Source: an uncultured Opitutia bacterium
GTDB taxonomy: Bacteria > Verrucomicrobiota > Verrucomicrobiia > Opitutales > UBA953
Assembly (NCBI GenBank): GCA_903929325.1
Contig: CAIYUD010000031.1
Coordinates: forward strand, 1 to 9,763
Length of the DNA: 9,763 bases
Direction: 5' to 3'
This document shows, in pieces, positions 1-6,007 of this stretch. Under the pieces are notes generated by a model, which saw only the letters and a program-made list of their open reading frames with translations, did not search any database and was not told the DNA's origin. Position 1 is the stretch's first letter; each line of letters opens with the position of its first letter. The position numbers and the translations under genes were made by a program.

Positions 1-101
1 CCGTCGACGAGAAAGTTTTGTCCCAGCCACCGACGCGGGCTATGATCGAGCGACTCGAGTAGATCCCGTGTCTCCACCGCATTCAGAGGACCTTCACTCA
101 T
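1..101 (-). CDS. rsmA: RsmA/KsgA 16S rRNA adenine dimethyltransferase, N-terminal fragment (runs off left edge)
   Basis: Only the first 33 codons are in the window. Reading the minus strand from the ATG at 101-99 gives a protein that begins MSEGPLNAVETRDLLESLDH and continues through RRWLGQNFLVDG to the edge. The LGQNFLVD stretch is the hallmark N-terminal motif of RsmA/KsgA, just ahead of the SAM-binding region. The family dimethylates two adjacent adenines near the 3' end of 16S rRNA during 30S ribosome maturation. The start overlaps the trpC stop as ATGA (98-101), so the gene is probably co-transcribed with trpC and translated by coupling. I see no Shine-Dalgarno sequence ahead of it. The catalytic N-x-x-Y/F motif and the C-terminal domain lie outside the window. 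The identification rests on one short motif, but that motif is distinctive. Confidence 0.85.
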   Translation of the reverse strand, partial: MSEGPLNAVETRDLLESLDHSPRRWLGQNFLVD

Positions 102-895
102 GCGGAACGCAACGCACGTAGTAAGGTGGCAGGGTTTTCAGCTCGCATCAGTGATTCGCCAACTAAAAGAGCATTCGCGCCTGCAAGACGCATACGGGTA
201 GCATCTGCAACCGTTTGGATGCCACTTTCGGCAACCTTGACCACATCTTTGGGCATTTGAGGGATAACGCGTTCTGCAAAAGCTAAATCAATTTTGAAGG
301 TAGAAAGGTTGCGGTTATTCACGCCAATGATGTCAGGGCGATGGGTTAATGCACGTGCGAGCTCATCTTCGTCATGTACCTCAAACAGGGCATCTAAGTT
401 TGCCGCTTTCGCAGCATCGTGCAGGTCGCGGATTTCAGAATCAGAAAGTGCTCGTACAATGATCAAAATACACCGGGCACCAACTTGGGCTGCCTCGAGT
501 ACCTGAATGCGATGCACCATGAAATCTTTACGAATGCAAGGAATGGGTATGGCGCGCTTTGCTTGATCAGTAATAACTGCCTGCAGGTCAGCGAGTGTCC
601 CGCCGAAATAACGGGTATCGGTGAGGACGGAAAGGGCATCTGCACCTCCATCGGCATAAGCACGTGCTTGGGCGGCAGCATCAATATCGGCCCGAATGCT
701 ACCGGCACTAGGGCTGCTGCGTTTAACTTCAGCAATCACTGAAAGGTGACCGGGTTGAGTCAGGTTAGCCTTAAAGGAAGGTCCGCGGTGTTCAATCTGG
801 CTGGCCGCTTGAGCGAGTTCTTGATTGCTGACAGGGCGTACCCGGTCGGCGACCTCGAGTCGCTTCCATGCCATGATTTCAGCCAATTTGTCCAC
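98..895 (-). CDS. trpC: Indole-3-glycerol phosphate synthase
   Basis: TrpC converts carboxyphenylamino-deoxyribulose phosphate to indole-3-glycerol phosphate, the ring-closing step of tryptophan synthesis, in the cytoplasm. This is a complete 265-residue TIM barrel of normal length. Visible family residues include E56 and K58 in VIAEVKRSSPS, K123 in CIRKDFMVH, E172 in LFEVHDEDEL, N193 and R195 in IGVNNRN, S224 in VAESGI, and a phosphate-binding LLVGESLM near the C-terminus. I chose the GTG at 895 because it yields an N-terminus of M-D-K-L-A-E-I-M-A-W-K-R, which fits the usual TrpC start. The in-frame ATG at 955 would add 20 residues without family character and leave only 14 bp before mazG. 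An internal ATG at 874 is also possible. No clear ribosome-binding site supports any of these starts. No other trp gene is in the window, and the downstream partner is rsmA. Confidence 0.95.
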   Translation of the reverse strand: MDKLAEIMAWKRLEVADRVRPVSNQELAQAASQIEHRGPSFKANLTQPGHLSVIAEVKRSSPSAGSIRADIDAAAQARAYADGGADALSVLTDTRYFGGTLADLQAVITDQAKRAIPIPCIRKDFMVHRIQVLEAAQVGARCILIIVRALSDSEIRDLHDAAKAANLDALFEVHDEDELARALTHRPDIIGVNNRNLSTFKIDLAFAERVIPQMPKDVVKVAESGIQTVADATRMRLAGANALLVGESLMRAENPATLLRALRSA

Positions 896-969
896 AGAGC
901 AAGAAAGGGCAGTGCAAGCGGGGCTGGCAATCGTTTTGACTCTAGACGGCGGCATGCAAGCGTCTCCCC
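896..969. promoter_or_regulatory. Divergent intergenic region between trpC and mazG
   Basis: These 74 bp separate the preferred trpC start from the mazG start and must hold promoters for both directions unless these lie inside the genes. I looked for sigma-70-like -35/-10 pairs on both strands and found none convincing. No Shine-Dalgarno sequence stands out before either gene. If trpC starts at 955 instead, only 14 bp would remain. The regulatory role is inferred from gene orientation alone. Confidence 0.3.
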
Positions 970-1626
970 ATGGCTTCTATTGACGAACTACTTGCGACGA
1001 CTGCACGCCTGAGGGCTCCAGACGGTTGCCCCTGGGATCGCGCCCAGACACATCGCAGTATTTGCGACTGTCTCGTGGAGGAAGTCGCTGAATTACTTCA
1101 GGCGATCGATCGCAATGATACACCGAATCTCCGGGAAGAGCTCGGCGATTTACTCTTTCACGTTGCCCTGCATGCCCAAATGGCATCCGAAGCTGGCCAC
1201 TTTAATTTCGATGATGTTGCCCGAGAGGTAAACGAGAAGATGGTCCGAAGGCATCCCCATGTCTTTGGCGACGGTGCTAAATTGGGAGATCCCGAGGCAG
1301 TCGTTAAACAGTGGGAAAAAATTAAAGCCGTAGAGAAAGGTACGAAGGCAGTATCGCTCTTCAAAGAACTACCGCCTGCATTGGGGAGTATATTAATGGC
1401 CCGTGAAGTTTGGAAACAGATTGCGAAGAAAGAACTCAATGCCGGGCCAACTGTCGACCGTGCACGGGTTTCATCCCAGGCTAAGGTTCTCAATGAGAAT
1501 GAAGCAGGTCGTCGACTTTTTGAACTCGTGGCAGCTTGCCGTGAAGCCGGTATCGACCCTGATTCGGCATTACGGCGCTACACGGAAACTGTTCAGCAAC
1601 ACGCTGAGCAATCGGTTAAAAAGTAA
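970..1626 (+). CDS. mazG: MazG nucleoside triphosphate pyrophosphohydrolase, second domain apparently degenerate
   Basis: MazG hydrolyses (d)NTPs to the monophosphate and pyrophosphate, and in other bacteria acts as a house-cleaning or stress-modulating enzyme. The first all-alpha domain is textbook: CPWDRAQTH (20-28), the metal-binding EExxE motif E37-E38-x-x-E41, ExxD at E57/D60 in REELGDLLFHV, then FDDV and RRHPHVFGD. The total of 218 residues is shorter than the two-domain E. coli type (about 260). After QWEKIKAVEKG the second half keeps only a faint match (LFELVAACREAGIDPDSALRRYTE resembles the family's C-terminal helix). I cannot find the second EExxE/ExxD pair there, so activity should reside in domain 1. 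This is the first gene of a plus-strand unit, and the next start is 3 bp after its stop. The start ATG has no obvious Shine-Dalgarno sequence. Confidence 0.93.
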   Translation: MASIDELLATTARLRAPDGCPWDRAQTHRSICDCLVEEVAELLQAIDRNDTPNLREELGDLLFHVALHAQMASEAGHFNFDDVAREVNEKMVRRHPHVFGDGAKLGDPEAVVKQWEKIKAVEKGTKAVSLFKELPPALGSILMAREVWKQIAKKELNAGPTVDRARVSSQAKVLNENEAGRRLFELVAACREAGIDPDSALRRYTETVQQHAEQSVKK

Positions 1627-1629
1627 AAC

Positions 1630-2355
1630 ATGTTAGGTTCCGTCAAACCTCTCATCGTACATGTCGGTGGACGTGACGTTGAGGTTTGGACAAAATATTC
1701 CGCACGCGCCTTGCGTGTCCGCCTCGCCATCCAGCCCGGTCCGCGCGTCGTGCTGACGCTTCCTGAGGGGACGCATTCCAGCACGGCAATGCGCTTTCTG
1801 CAGGAACATGGCGACTGGTTGCACCATGCATTGGGCAAAGCACGAACAACACAAACTTCGGTCATCGGTCACTTCGCTAAGTTTCCTTCTTTAACGTATG
1901 ATGACAAGTGGATGAGTGTAGAAATACGTACTGCGGGTCGGTGTACTTATACGCTAAGGGAAGCCGATGATCTGATTGTGCTGGTTCATACAGAGACACA
2001 CCCTGAAGAAAGTCTTATGCGTGTATTACGCCGCGTAGCTCAAGATGGGCTGGAGAAGGCAGTGCATCGAATTGCCAAGAAGGTTGGCGTTAAAATCGGT
2101 GCTGTCAGTATTCGCAACCAATCCACGCGCTGGGGCTCCTGCTCAAGTAGCGGTGCGTTATCACTTAATTGGCGACTGATCCTTTTGCCGCCTGCGATGC
2201 ATGACCATGTGATTCTCCATGAACTGGCTCACCGTATTCATATGAACCATTCTGAACGCTTCTGGTCACAACTCGAGGCCTGGGATCCAGAATGGAAGCG
2301 ACATGATCAAGAATTAACCAAGAAATGGAACGTCCTCATGGACTTGGGACGTTGA
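1630..2355 (+). CDS. YgjP-like (DUF45, M48-type) zinc metallopeptidase domain protein
   Basis: This is a 241-residue cytoplasmic-looking protein with no signal peptide or membrane segment. The C-terminal half carries the YgjP/WLM-type zincin signature: NQSTRWGSCSSSGALSLNWRL (about 163-183), then HELAH (H197, E198, H201) and NHSERFW, where H207 is the likely third zinc ligand. The spacing matches the YgjP-like family, whose members are related to SprT/M48 gluzincins. The N-terminal about 90 residues resemble the family's lead-in region (VRVRLAIQPGPRVVLTLPEGT-like strand pattern). The substrate of this family is poorly known, so protease activity is inferred from the metal site only. The gene starts 3 bp after mazG and its TGA overlaps the Nudix ATG by one base, which indicates one transcript and probable translational coupling. 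Confidence 0.88.
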   Translation: MLGSVKPLIVHVGGRDVEVWTKYSARALRVRLAIQPGPRVVLTLPEGTHSSTAMRFLQEHGDWLHHALGKARTTQTSVIGHFAKFPSLTYDDKWMSVEIRTAGRCTYTLREADDLIVLVHTETHPEESLMRVLRRVAQDGLEKAVHRIAKKVGVKIGAVSIRNQSTRWGSCSSSGALSLNWRLILLPPAMHDHVILHELAHRIHMNHSERFWSQLEAWDPEWKRHDQELTKKWNVLMDLGR

Positions 2356-2909
2356 TGTCGCGACTTGCACAAAACCAAGATGAAATTTTCGACGTCGTCG
2401 ATGCGAACAACTGCGTTGTTGGTCAAGCGAGACGCAAAGAGATCCATGCCAAGGGTCTCATGCACCGCGCTATTCATATCTTTTGGGTAAAAAGTGACGG
2501 TCAGCTGTGTTTACAAAGACGCTCTTACGGTAAAGACAGTTGCCCAGGACTTCTCAGCAGCTCCTGTGCAGGCCATCTGGATGCGGGCGAGAGTTATGAT
2601 ACAGCGGCTTACCGGGAATTAGCGGAGGAACTTGGTTTTACTGCGCCGCAAGGCAGCTTAGTAAAATTAGAAAGTTTTCCAGCGCACCCCGATCTCGGTA
2701 ATGAATTCGTCACGGTTTATGTGCTTACCTTAGACCTTGTGCCTAGAATTGCGGAGGCAGAGGTGGATGCCTTGCTTTGGCGCACCCCGAGTGAGGTTGA
2801 CCAATGGATTCAAAGCTCTCCTGGGATATTCTCGTCATCGCTTGCCTATCTCTTTCAGCAGCCAAGCGTCCGGCAGGCCCTTGGGCTTGTCACGAAGGTC
2901 CAAGGTTGA
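2355..2909 (+). CDS. Nudix hydrolase, IDI/YfcD-like
   Basis: This 184-residue protein has a perfect Nudix box from G73 to F95: G-x5-E79-x7-R87-E88-L-x-E91-E92-x-G94-F95. The acidic residues bind the Mg2+ that supports hydrolysis of a nucleoside-diphosphate-linked substrate. The lead-in EIFDVVDANNCVVGQA and RSYGKDSCPGLLSSS resemble isopentenyl-diphosphate isomerase-like Nudix proteins such as E. coli YfcD. The isomerase function itself is not claimed, and the true substrate cannot be read from the sequence. I chose ATG 2355, which shares a base with the preceding stop (TGATG) and has a GGGA about 7 nt upstream, over the ATG at 2325, which would add ten residues lying inside the upstream gene. 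Together with mazG, this unit carries two pyrophosphohydrolase families. Confidence 0.92.
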   Translation: MSRLAQNQDEIFDVVDANNCVVGQARRKEIHAKGLMHRAIHIFWVKSDGQLCLQRRSYGKDSCPGLLSSSCAGHLDAGESYDTAAYRELAEELGFTAPQGSLVKLESFPAHPDLGNEFVTVYVLTLDLVPRIAEAEVDALLWRTPSEVDQWIQSSPGIFSSSLAYLFQQPSVRQALGLVTKVQG

Positions 2910-2940
2910 AAACCCTCCCGGCTTCTGCGTTTGTTGTCAG

Positions 2941-3594
2941 GTGGAAAGGACCTCTGTTAAAAAGCCTAGCCCAATCAATGTACCTTTATTGCATTGGTTA
3001 TGGGTCGGTCCGCTCGCTCTTTTTTTGCGGCTATGGTTGTCGACGCTTCGTGTTCGCACCAACCAAACAATCAAAAACATCGAAACAGATATCGGCGGTA
3101 ATGCTGTTTTAATCCTCTGGCATGATCGGCTGTTTTTTGCGCCCATCATCACCCAGCGATACCTTAAGTTGCCTGTGTATGCGCTGGTGAGCGCAAGCAA
3201 AGATGGCGCTAAGTTAACCGCATTTTATAACTTAATGGGTATACAGTGTGCCCGTGGTTCCAGTAATCAGTTGGGCGCGGAAGCTCTGATGACACTAGCT
3301 CGCGCAATGCGTAAGGGTGCCCACGCTGGGATTACCCCTGACGGCCCTAAGGGCCCACGCCGTGAATTTAAATTGGGTGCACTGGGCTTAGCTCGGGTAA
3401 CCAAGCGACCCATTGTCGTCATGGGTGTCCATTACCATCAATGTTGGCGGCTCAGCAGCTGGGATCAATTCGCGCTGCCGGTGCCATTTAGCGTCGTCGA
3501 TTTAACTTTAGAGCGCACAGATCTCGCACATTTGACGGAAGCACAAAGCGCTCAAGTGCTCACGCAGCGCTTAAATGAACTTTCGGGTGAATAA
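2941..3594 (+). CDS. DUF374 lysophospholipid acyltransferase-like protein
   Basis: Read from GTG 2941 the product is 217 residues, a usual length for the DUF374 family. Visible motifs are WHDRLF (60-65, with H61 in the position of the acyltransferase His), ALVSASKDG (81-89), CARGSSNQLGAEAL (103-116), ITPDGPKGPR (131-140) and WRLSSWDQFALP (169-180). The family is related to LpxL/PlsC-type acyltransferases and is thought to modify envelope lipids or the lipid A core. The exact donor and acceptor are not readable here. A hydrophobic N-terminal stretch (LHWLWVGPLALFLRLWL) suggests membrane association. The frame is open upstream to an ATG at 2737, but those codons lie inside the Nudix gene and lack family character. 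No ATG fits the expected N-terminus, so GTG 2941 is preferred, without a clear ribosome-binding site. The gene follows the Nudix stop by 31 bp and ends the plus-strand unit. Confidence 0.88.
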   Translation: MERTSVKKPSPINVPLLHWLWVGPLALFLRLWLSTLRVRTNQTIKNIETDIGGNAVLILWHDRLFFAPIITQRYLKLPVYALVSASKDGAKLTAFYNLMGIQCARGSSNQLGAEALMTLARAMRKGAHAGITPDGPKGPRREFKLGALGLARVTKRPIVVMGVHYHQCWRLSSWDQFALPVPFSVVDLTLERTDLAHLTEAQSAQVLTQRLNELSGE

Positions 3595-3597
3595 ATA

Positions 3598-3629
3598 AAA
3601 AGGGCACGACCGTAAAGCCGTGCCCTTTT
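3598..3629. terminator. Bidirectional intrinsic terminator between convergent genes
   Basis: The arms AAAAGGGCACG (3598-3608) and CGTGCCCTTTT (3619-3629) are perfect 11-bp complements around a 10-nt loop. The G/C-rich core is flanked by A's on the left and T's on the right, so the hairpin works in both directions. It begins 3 bp after the acyltransferase stop and lies 16 bp past the stop of the convergent porin gene, which is where a shared terminator is expected. Confidence 0.93.
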
Positions 3630-3645
3630 AGATTCTTTGCCTGAT

Positions 3646-4350
3646 TTAGAACGTCTTGCTCAGCGAGAAGACCGTGACGCCCTTGTCGAGCACCTTGCTG
3701 TTGTAGCTTACCCCCGACAGGTTGGCGTCGGTGTAGGCAACGGTAGCGGTGTAGCCGAGCACAGGGTAGGAGAGGGAGATCTTGTAATCCTCGTAGTCAT
3801 CCTGGGCACCCGCGCCGAAGGTCCACCCATAGTGTAGGCCGAGTCCGATGTCGCCGAACGAGCGGCTGTAGGAGAGGTCGAGGTAGCTCGTGCCGTCGCT
3901 CGTGGCCACGCCGAAGTAGTCCGTAAAAGCGTAGGCGTACTTCAGGCTGACGCCGGACAGCGCGATCCCGAGGTTGCCCTCGATGGTGTTGTAGGCGTCG
4001 GCGCCTGGATAGTTGTAAGTCATGACACCTGTCGACAGGTCGGCCGAGCCGACCTTGAAGGTGTAGGAGGCGTAGAGATCGGCCTCGAGGGTGTCATTGT
4101 CGTCGTTCGAGTTGAAGTTCTGGTTGGAGAACCAGGCGCCGGCCGCGAATCCGGAGCTGTGGGTGATGTCGGTACCGCCGGAGAAAGCCATCGCATTTGA
4201 GCTAGCGATTTGGGAAACGCCGCGGAAGACATAGTCGGTCGACAGAGCGATGTTGCTCGTCTGCGTCCAAGCAGGTGTAGCTGGCGCTGCCTGGGCAAAT
4301 GCCGATGCAGCAATGAGAATAGAGAGCGAGGGAGTGGTGAGGTGTTTCAT
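3646..4350 (-). CDS. TorF-family putative porin (secreted outer-membrane beta-barrel)
   Basis: The product is 234 residues. It starts with a Sec signal peptide (MKHLTTPSLSILIAASAFAQA), with probable cleavage after A21. The mature protein opens with TQTSNIALSTDYVFRGVSQ, the diagnostic start of the TorF family (the former conserved hypothetical family TIGR02001). It then alternates aromatic and polar residues as short beta strands and ends in SKTF; a C-terminal Phe is typical of BAM-inserted barrels. Function is presumed to be an outer-membrane channel of unknown solute. I chose ATG 4350 because AAGGA sits 9 nt upstream, whereas the ATG at 4359 directly abuts that AAGGA. Codons of the mature region end in G or C almost throughout (all sixteen codons before the stop), unlike the neighbouring genes, while the signal-peptide codons look like the rest of the window. 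The gene is convergent with the acyltransferase gene and 112 bp downstream of glgA. Confidence 0.88.
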   Translation of the reverse strand: MKHLTTPSLSILIAASAFAQAAPATPAWTQTSNIALSTDYVFRGVSQIASSNAMAFSGGTDITHSSGFAAGAWFSNQNFNSNDDNDTLEADLYASYTFKVGSADLSTGVMTYNYPGADAYNTIEGNLGIALSGVSLKYAYAFTDYFGVATSDGTSYLDLSYSRSFGDIGLGLHYGWTFGAGAQDDYEDYKISLSYPVLGYTATVAYTDANLSGVSYNSKVLDKGVTVFSLSKTF

Positions 4351-4359
4351 GGGAAACAT

Positions 4360-4364
4360 TCCTT
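4360..4364 (-). promoter_or_regulatory. Shine-Dalgarno sequence of the porin gene
   Basis: AAGGA on the minus strand lies 9 nt ahead of ATG 4350. It decides the start, because the upstream in-frame ATG at 4359 follows it with no spacer. It is the clearest ribosome-binding site in the window. Confidence 0.75.
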
Positions 4365-4369
4365 TAACA

Positions 4370-4386
4370 CACTCCGTGCCAGAGTG
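4370..4386 (-). promoter_or_regulatory. Small inverted repeat in the porin leader
   Basis: The arms CACTC (4370-4374) and GAGTG (4382-4386) surround a 7-nt loop just upstream of the porin Shine-Dalgarno sequence. In the mRNA this could form a 5-bp hairpin about 5 nt before the AAGGA, or in DNA an operator half-site pair. It is short enough to be chance. The rest of the 112-bp gap (4351-4462) is A/T-rich and presumably holds the porin promoter, but I could not pick a -35/-10 pair with confidence. Confidence 0.3.
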
Positions 4387-4462
4387 ATTAAGTGTCTAAT
4401 TTGCTGATAAACAACTTAAGCCCTTGAATTAATTTCGGCATGGTTGCCTAAAAACAAACACC

Positions 4463-6007
4463 TTATACCGACTTCTTCTTAACGGACTTAGAAGGTGCAG
4501 CCTTCTTTTTTGTTAGCGTAACTTTTGGCTGAGGGCTTGTTGCTGCCTTAACTGTGGGTTGCGCAAATGCATCTCGGCGTTGTCGGATGGCTTCTTCGTA
4601 GCAGCGTACGTAATTCTGTGCTGCGGTTGTCCAACTGAAGCTACGCGACATGGCGCGATGGCGCACTGCGTGAAATTCTTTTTCGTGTTGGTAATATAAG
4701 CGAACCGCTTGCCCTAAGGCCCATTGAACTCCTGTACTGTCGGCATGGTCAAAGACGATGCCCGTGGATTTCGCGTCTCCTTGATGCCATCCATCCACTG
4801 TATCTGCGAGTCCACCCGTCTTCCGGACAATCGGCAGGGTGCCGTAGGCCATTGAGTAGAGTTGGTTTAGGCCGCAGGGCTCAAACCGGCTAGGCATCAG
4901 GAAAAAGTCAGAGGCCGCCTCGATACGGTGTGCGAGTTGATTATCGTAGCCTATCTTGACGAAAGCCCTTTGCGGGAATTCGGCAGCCAGACTTAAAAAG
5001 GCTGCTTCTACAGCTGGATCACCGCTGCCGAGTACCACCAGCTGAATTTCAGCGGCACGGAGTCGCGCGCGCAGAGGTTCGATGGTCAAATCTAAACCTT
5101 TCTGATCCCACATCCGCGAAACGATACCGATCATAGCCGTACTAGGTGCTTTCTCTAAACCGCAGGTATGTTGTAGTTCGGCTTTGCATGAAGCCTTACC
5201 TGTGAGATCCGTTGCCTGATAGCGCGAGGGGATGAGGGTGTCGCGCGCGGGATTCCAGTCATCGGCATCAACACCATTTAAAATACCTTCGAGGTCAGCT
5301 GCGCGGTGTCGGATGACAGGGTCGAGCCCAAAGCCAAATTCTGGGCTGAGTATTTCTTTGGCGTATGTCGGGCTGACAGTCGTCAGTCGGGTTGCATGGA
5401 AAATGCCGCCTTTAAGTAAGTTGATGCCACCGAGACACTCGAGGTTATCCTCGCTGAGCAACCATTCTGGCAGCCCAAGCAAATCAATACATTCCGTACC
5501 GAAGAGTCCCTGGTGTTGTAGATTATGAATTGTGAGAACAGATGCCGAATGACCTAAAGGCGTTCCGCGTAATACTGTGTTCATGAGCACCGGGGCGAGG
5601 GCAACGGTCCAGTCGTGAGCATGGACAACGTCCGGAATCCAATTATCTGCGAGGCAGAGATCGAGTCCTGCACGCGTCAAAAAGAGTGCACGTGCACCCG
5701 CATCCAGCCGATCGCCGTAAATTTCAGGTGCCCCGTAGTATTTAGGATGCTCTAAAAAATATACCTTCGGGTTTAGGTCGGCGGCTATTTTAACCCCACA
5801 ACTGTCGCTCGGCTTTACGCCGACTACGAGGCTCTCGCGGTAAACTTTGAGTAGGCTGGATGATTGAACCGATCCGTATAGCGGGGTGACGATGTGAATG
5901 TCATGTCCTAAGGCAGCCAACGCCTTAGCGAGTGCAGCCGTTGCATCACCAAGCCCGCCGGCTTTTGACCAAGGCGCAACCTCCGGAGTCAGAAAAAGTA
6001 TTTTCAT
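4463..6007 (-). CDS. glgA: Glycogen (starch) synthase GlgA, GT5 family, with Lys-rich C-terminal tail
   Basis: GlgA transfers glucose from ADP-glucose to the non-reducing end of alpha-1,4-glucan in the cytoplasm. The 514-residue product has the N-terminal ADP-glucose motif KAGGLGD (15-21), HAHDW (129-133), LTIHNLQHQGLF (158-169), GILNGVDADDWNP (241-253) and SRMWDQKGLDL (297-307). It also has the C-terminal SRFEPCGLNQLYSMAYGTLPIVRKTGGLADTV region, where E376 matches the catalytic glutamate E377 of E. coli GlgA. The GT5 core ends near residue 478. The last about 36 residues form a low-complexity Ala/Pro/Thr/Lys tail with KKK at 500-502 and 510-512, which makes the protein longer than the common about 477 residues. 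The ATG overlaps the exosortase stop by 4 bp (ATGA, 6004-6007). This is the last gene of the ABC-exosortase unit, and no clear terminator was found behind it. No other glg gene is in the window. Confidence 0.96.
   Translation of the reverse strand: MKILFLTPEVAPWSKAGGLGDATAALAKALAALGHDIHIVTPLYGSVQSSSLLKVYRESLVVGVKPSDSCGVKIAADLNPKVYFLEHPKYYGAPEIYGDRLDAGARALFLTRAGLDLCLADNWIPDVVHAHDWTVALAPVLMNTVLRGTPLGHSASVLTIHNLQHQGLFGTECIDLLGLPEWLLSEDNLECLGGINLLKGGIFHATRLTTVSPTYAKEILSPEFGFGLDPVIRHRAADLEGILNGVDADDWNPARDTLIPSRYQATDLTGKASCKAELQHTCGLEKAPSTAMIGIVSRMWDQKGLDLTIEPLRARLRAAEIQLVVLGSGDPAVEAAFLSLAAEFPQRAFVKIGYDNQLAHRIEAASDFFLMPSRFEPCGLNQLYSMAYGTLPIVRKTGGLADTVDGWHQGDAKSTGIVFDHADSTGVQWALGQAVRLYYQHEKEFHAVRHRAMSRSFSWTTAAQNYVRCYEEAIRQRRDAFAQPTVKAATSPQPKVTLTKKKAAPSKSVKKKSV

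Noticed and set aside
294..742. Plus-strand open frames opposite trpC
   Set aside because: They are antisense shadows of a gene with all TrpC catalytic motifs intact.
2737..2940. N-terminal extension of the acyltransferase frame from ATG 2737
   Set aside because: It overlaps the Nudix coding region, which has clear family character in its own frame, and the extra residues show none.
3343..3355. Perfect palindrome GGCCCT-A-AGGGCC
   Set aside because: It lies inside the conserved TPDGPKGPR coding motif of the DUF374 gene and is explained by the Gly-Pro-Lys-Gly-Pro codons.
3646..4350. TorF porin as the exosortase substrate
   Set aside because: Its C-terminus is a beta-barrel ending in Phe with no tripartite sorting tail.
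4357..4381. Sigma-54-like TGGCAC element on the minus strand upstream of the porin
   Set aside because: The -12 half is poor (GTGT in place of TTGC), and the implied transcription start near 4357 would fall after the Shine-Dalgarno sequence.
4437..4448. GGCA-TGGT-TGCC hairpin as a glgA terminator
   Set aside because: The stem is only 4 bp and there is no T tract after it in the direction of glgA transcription.
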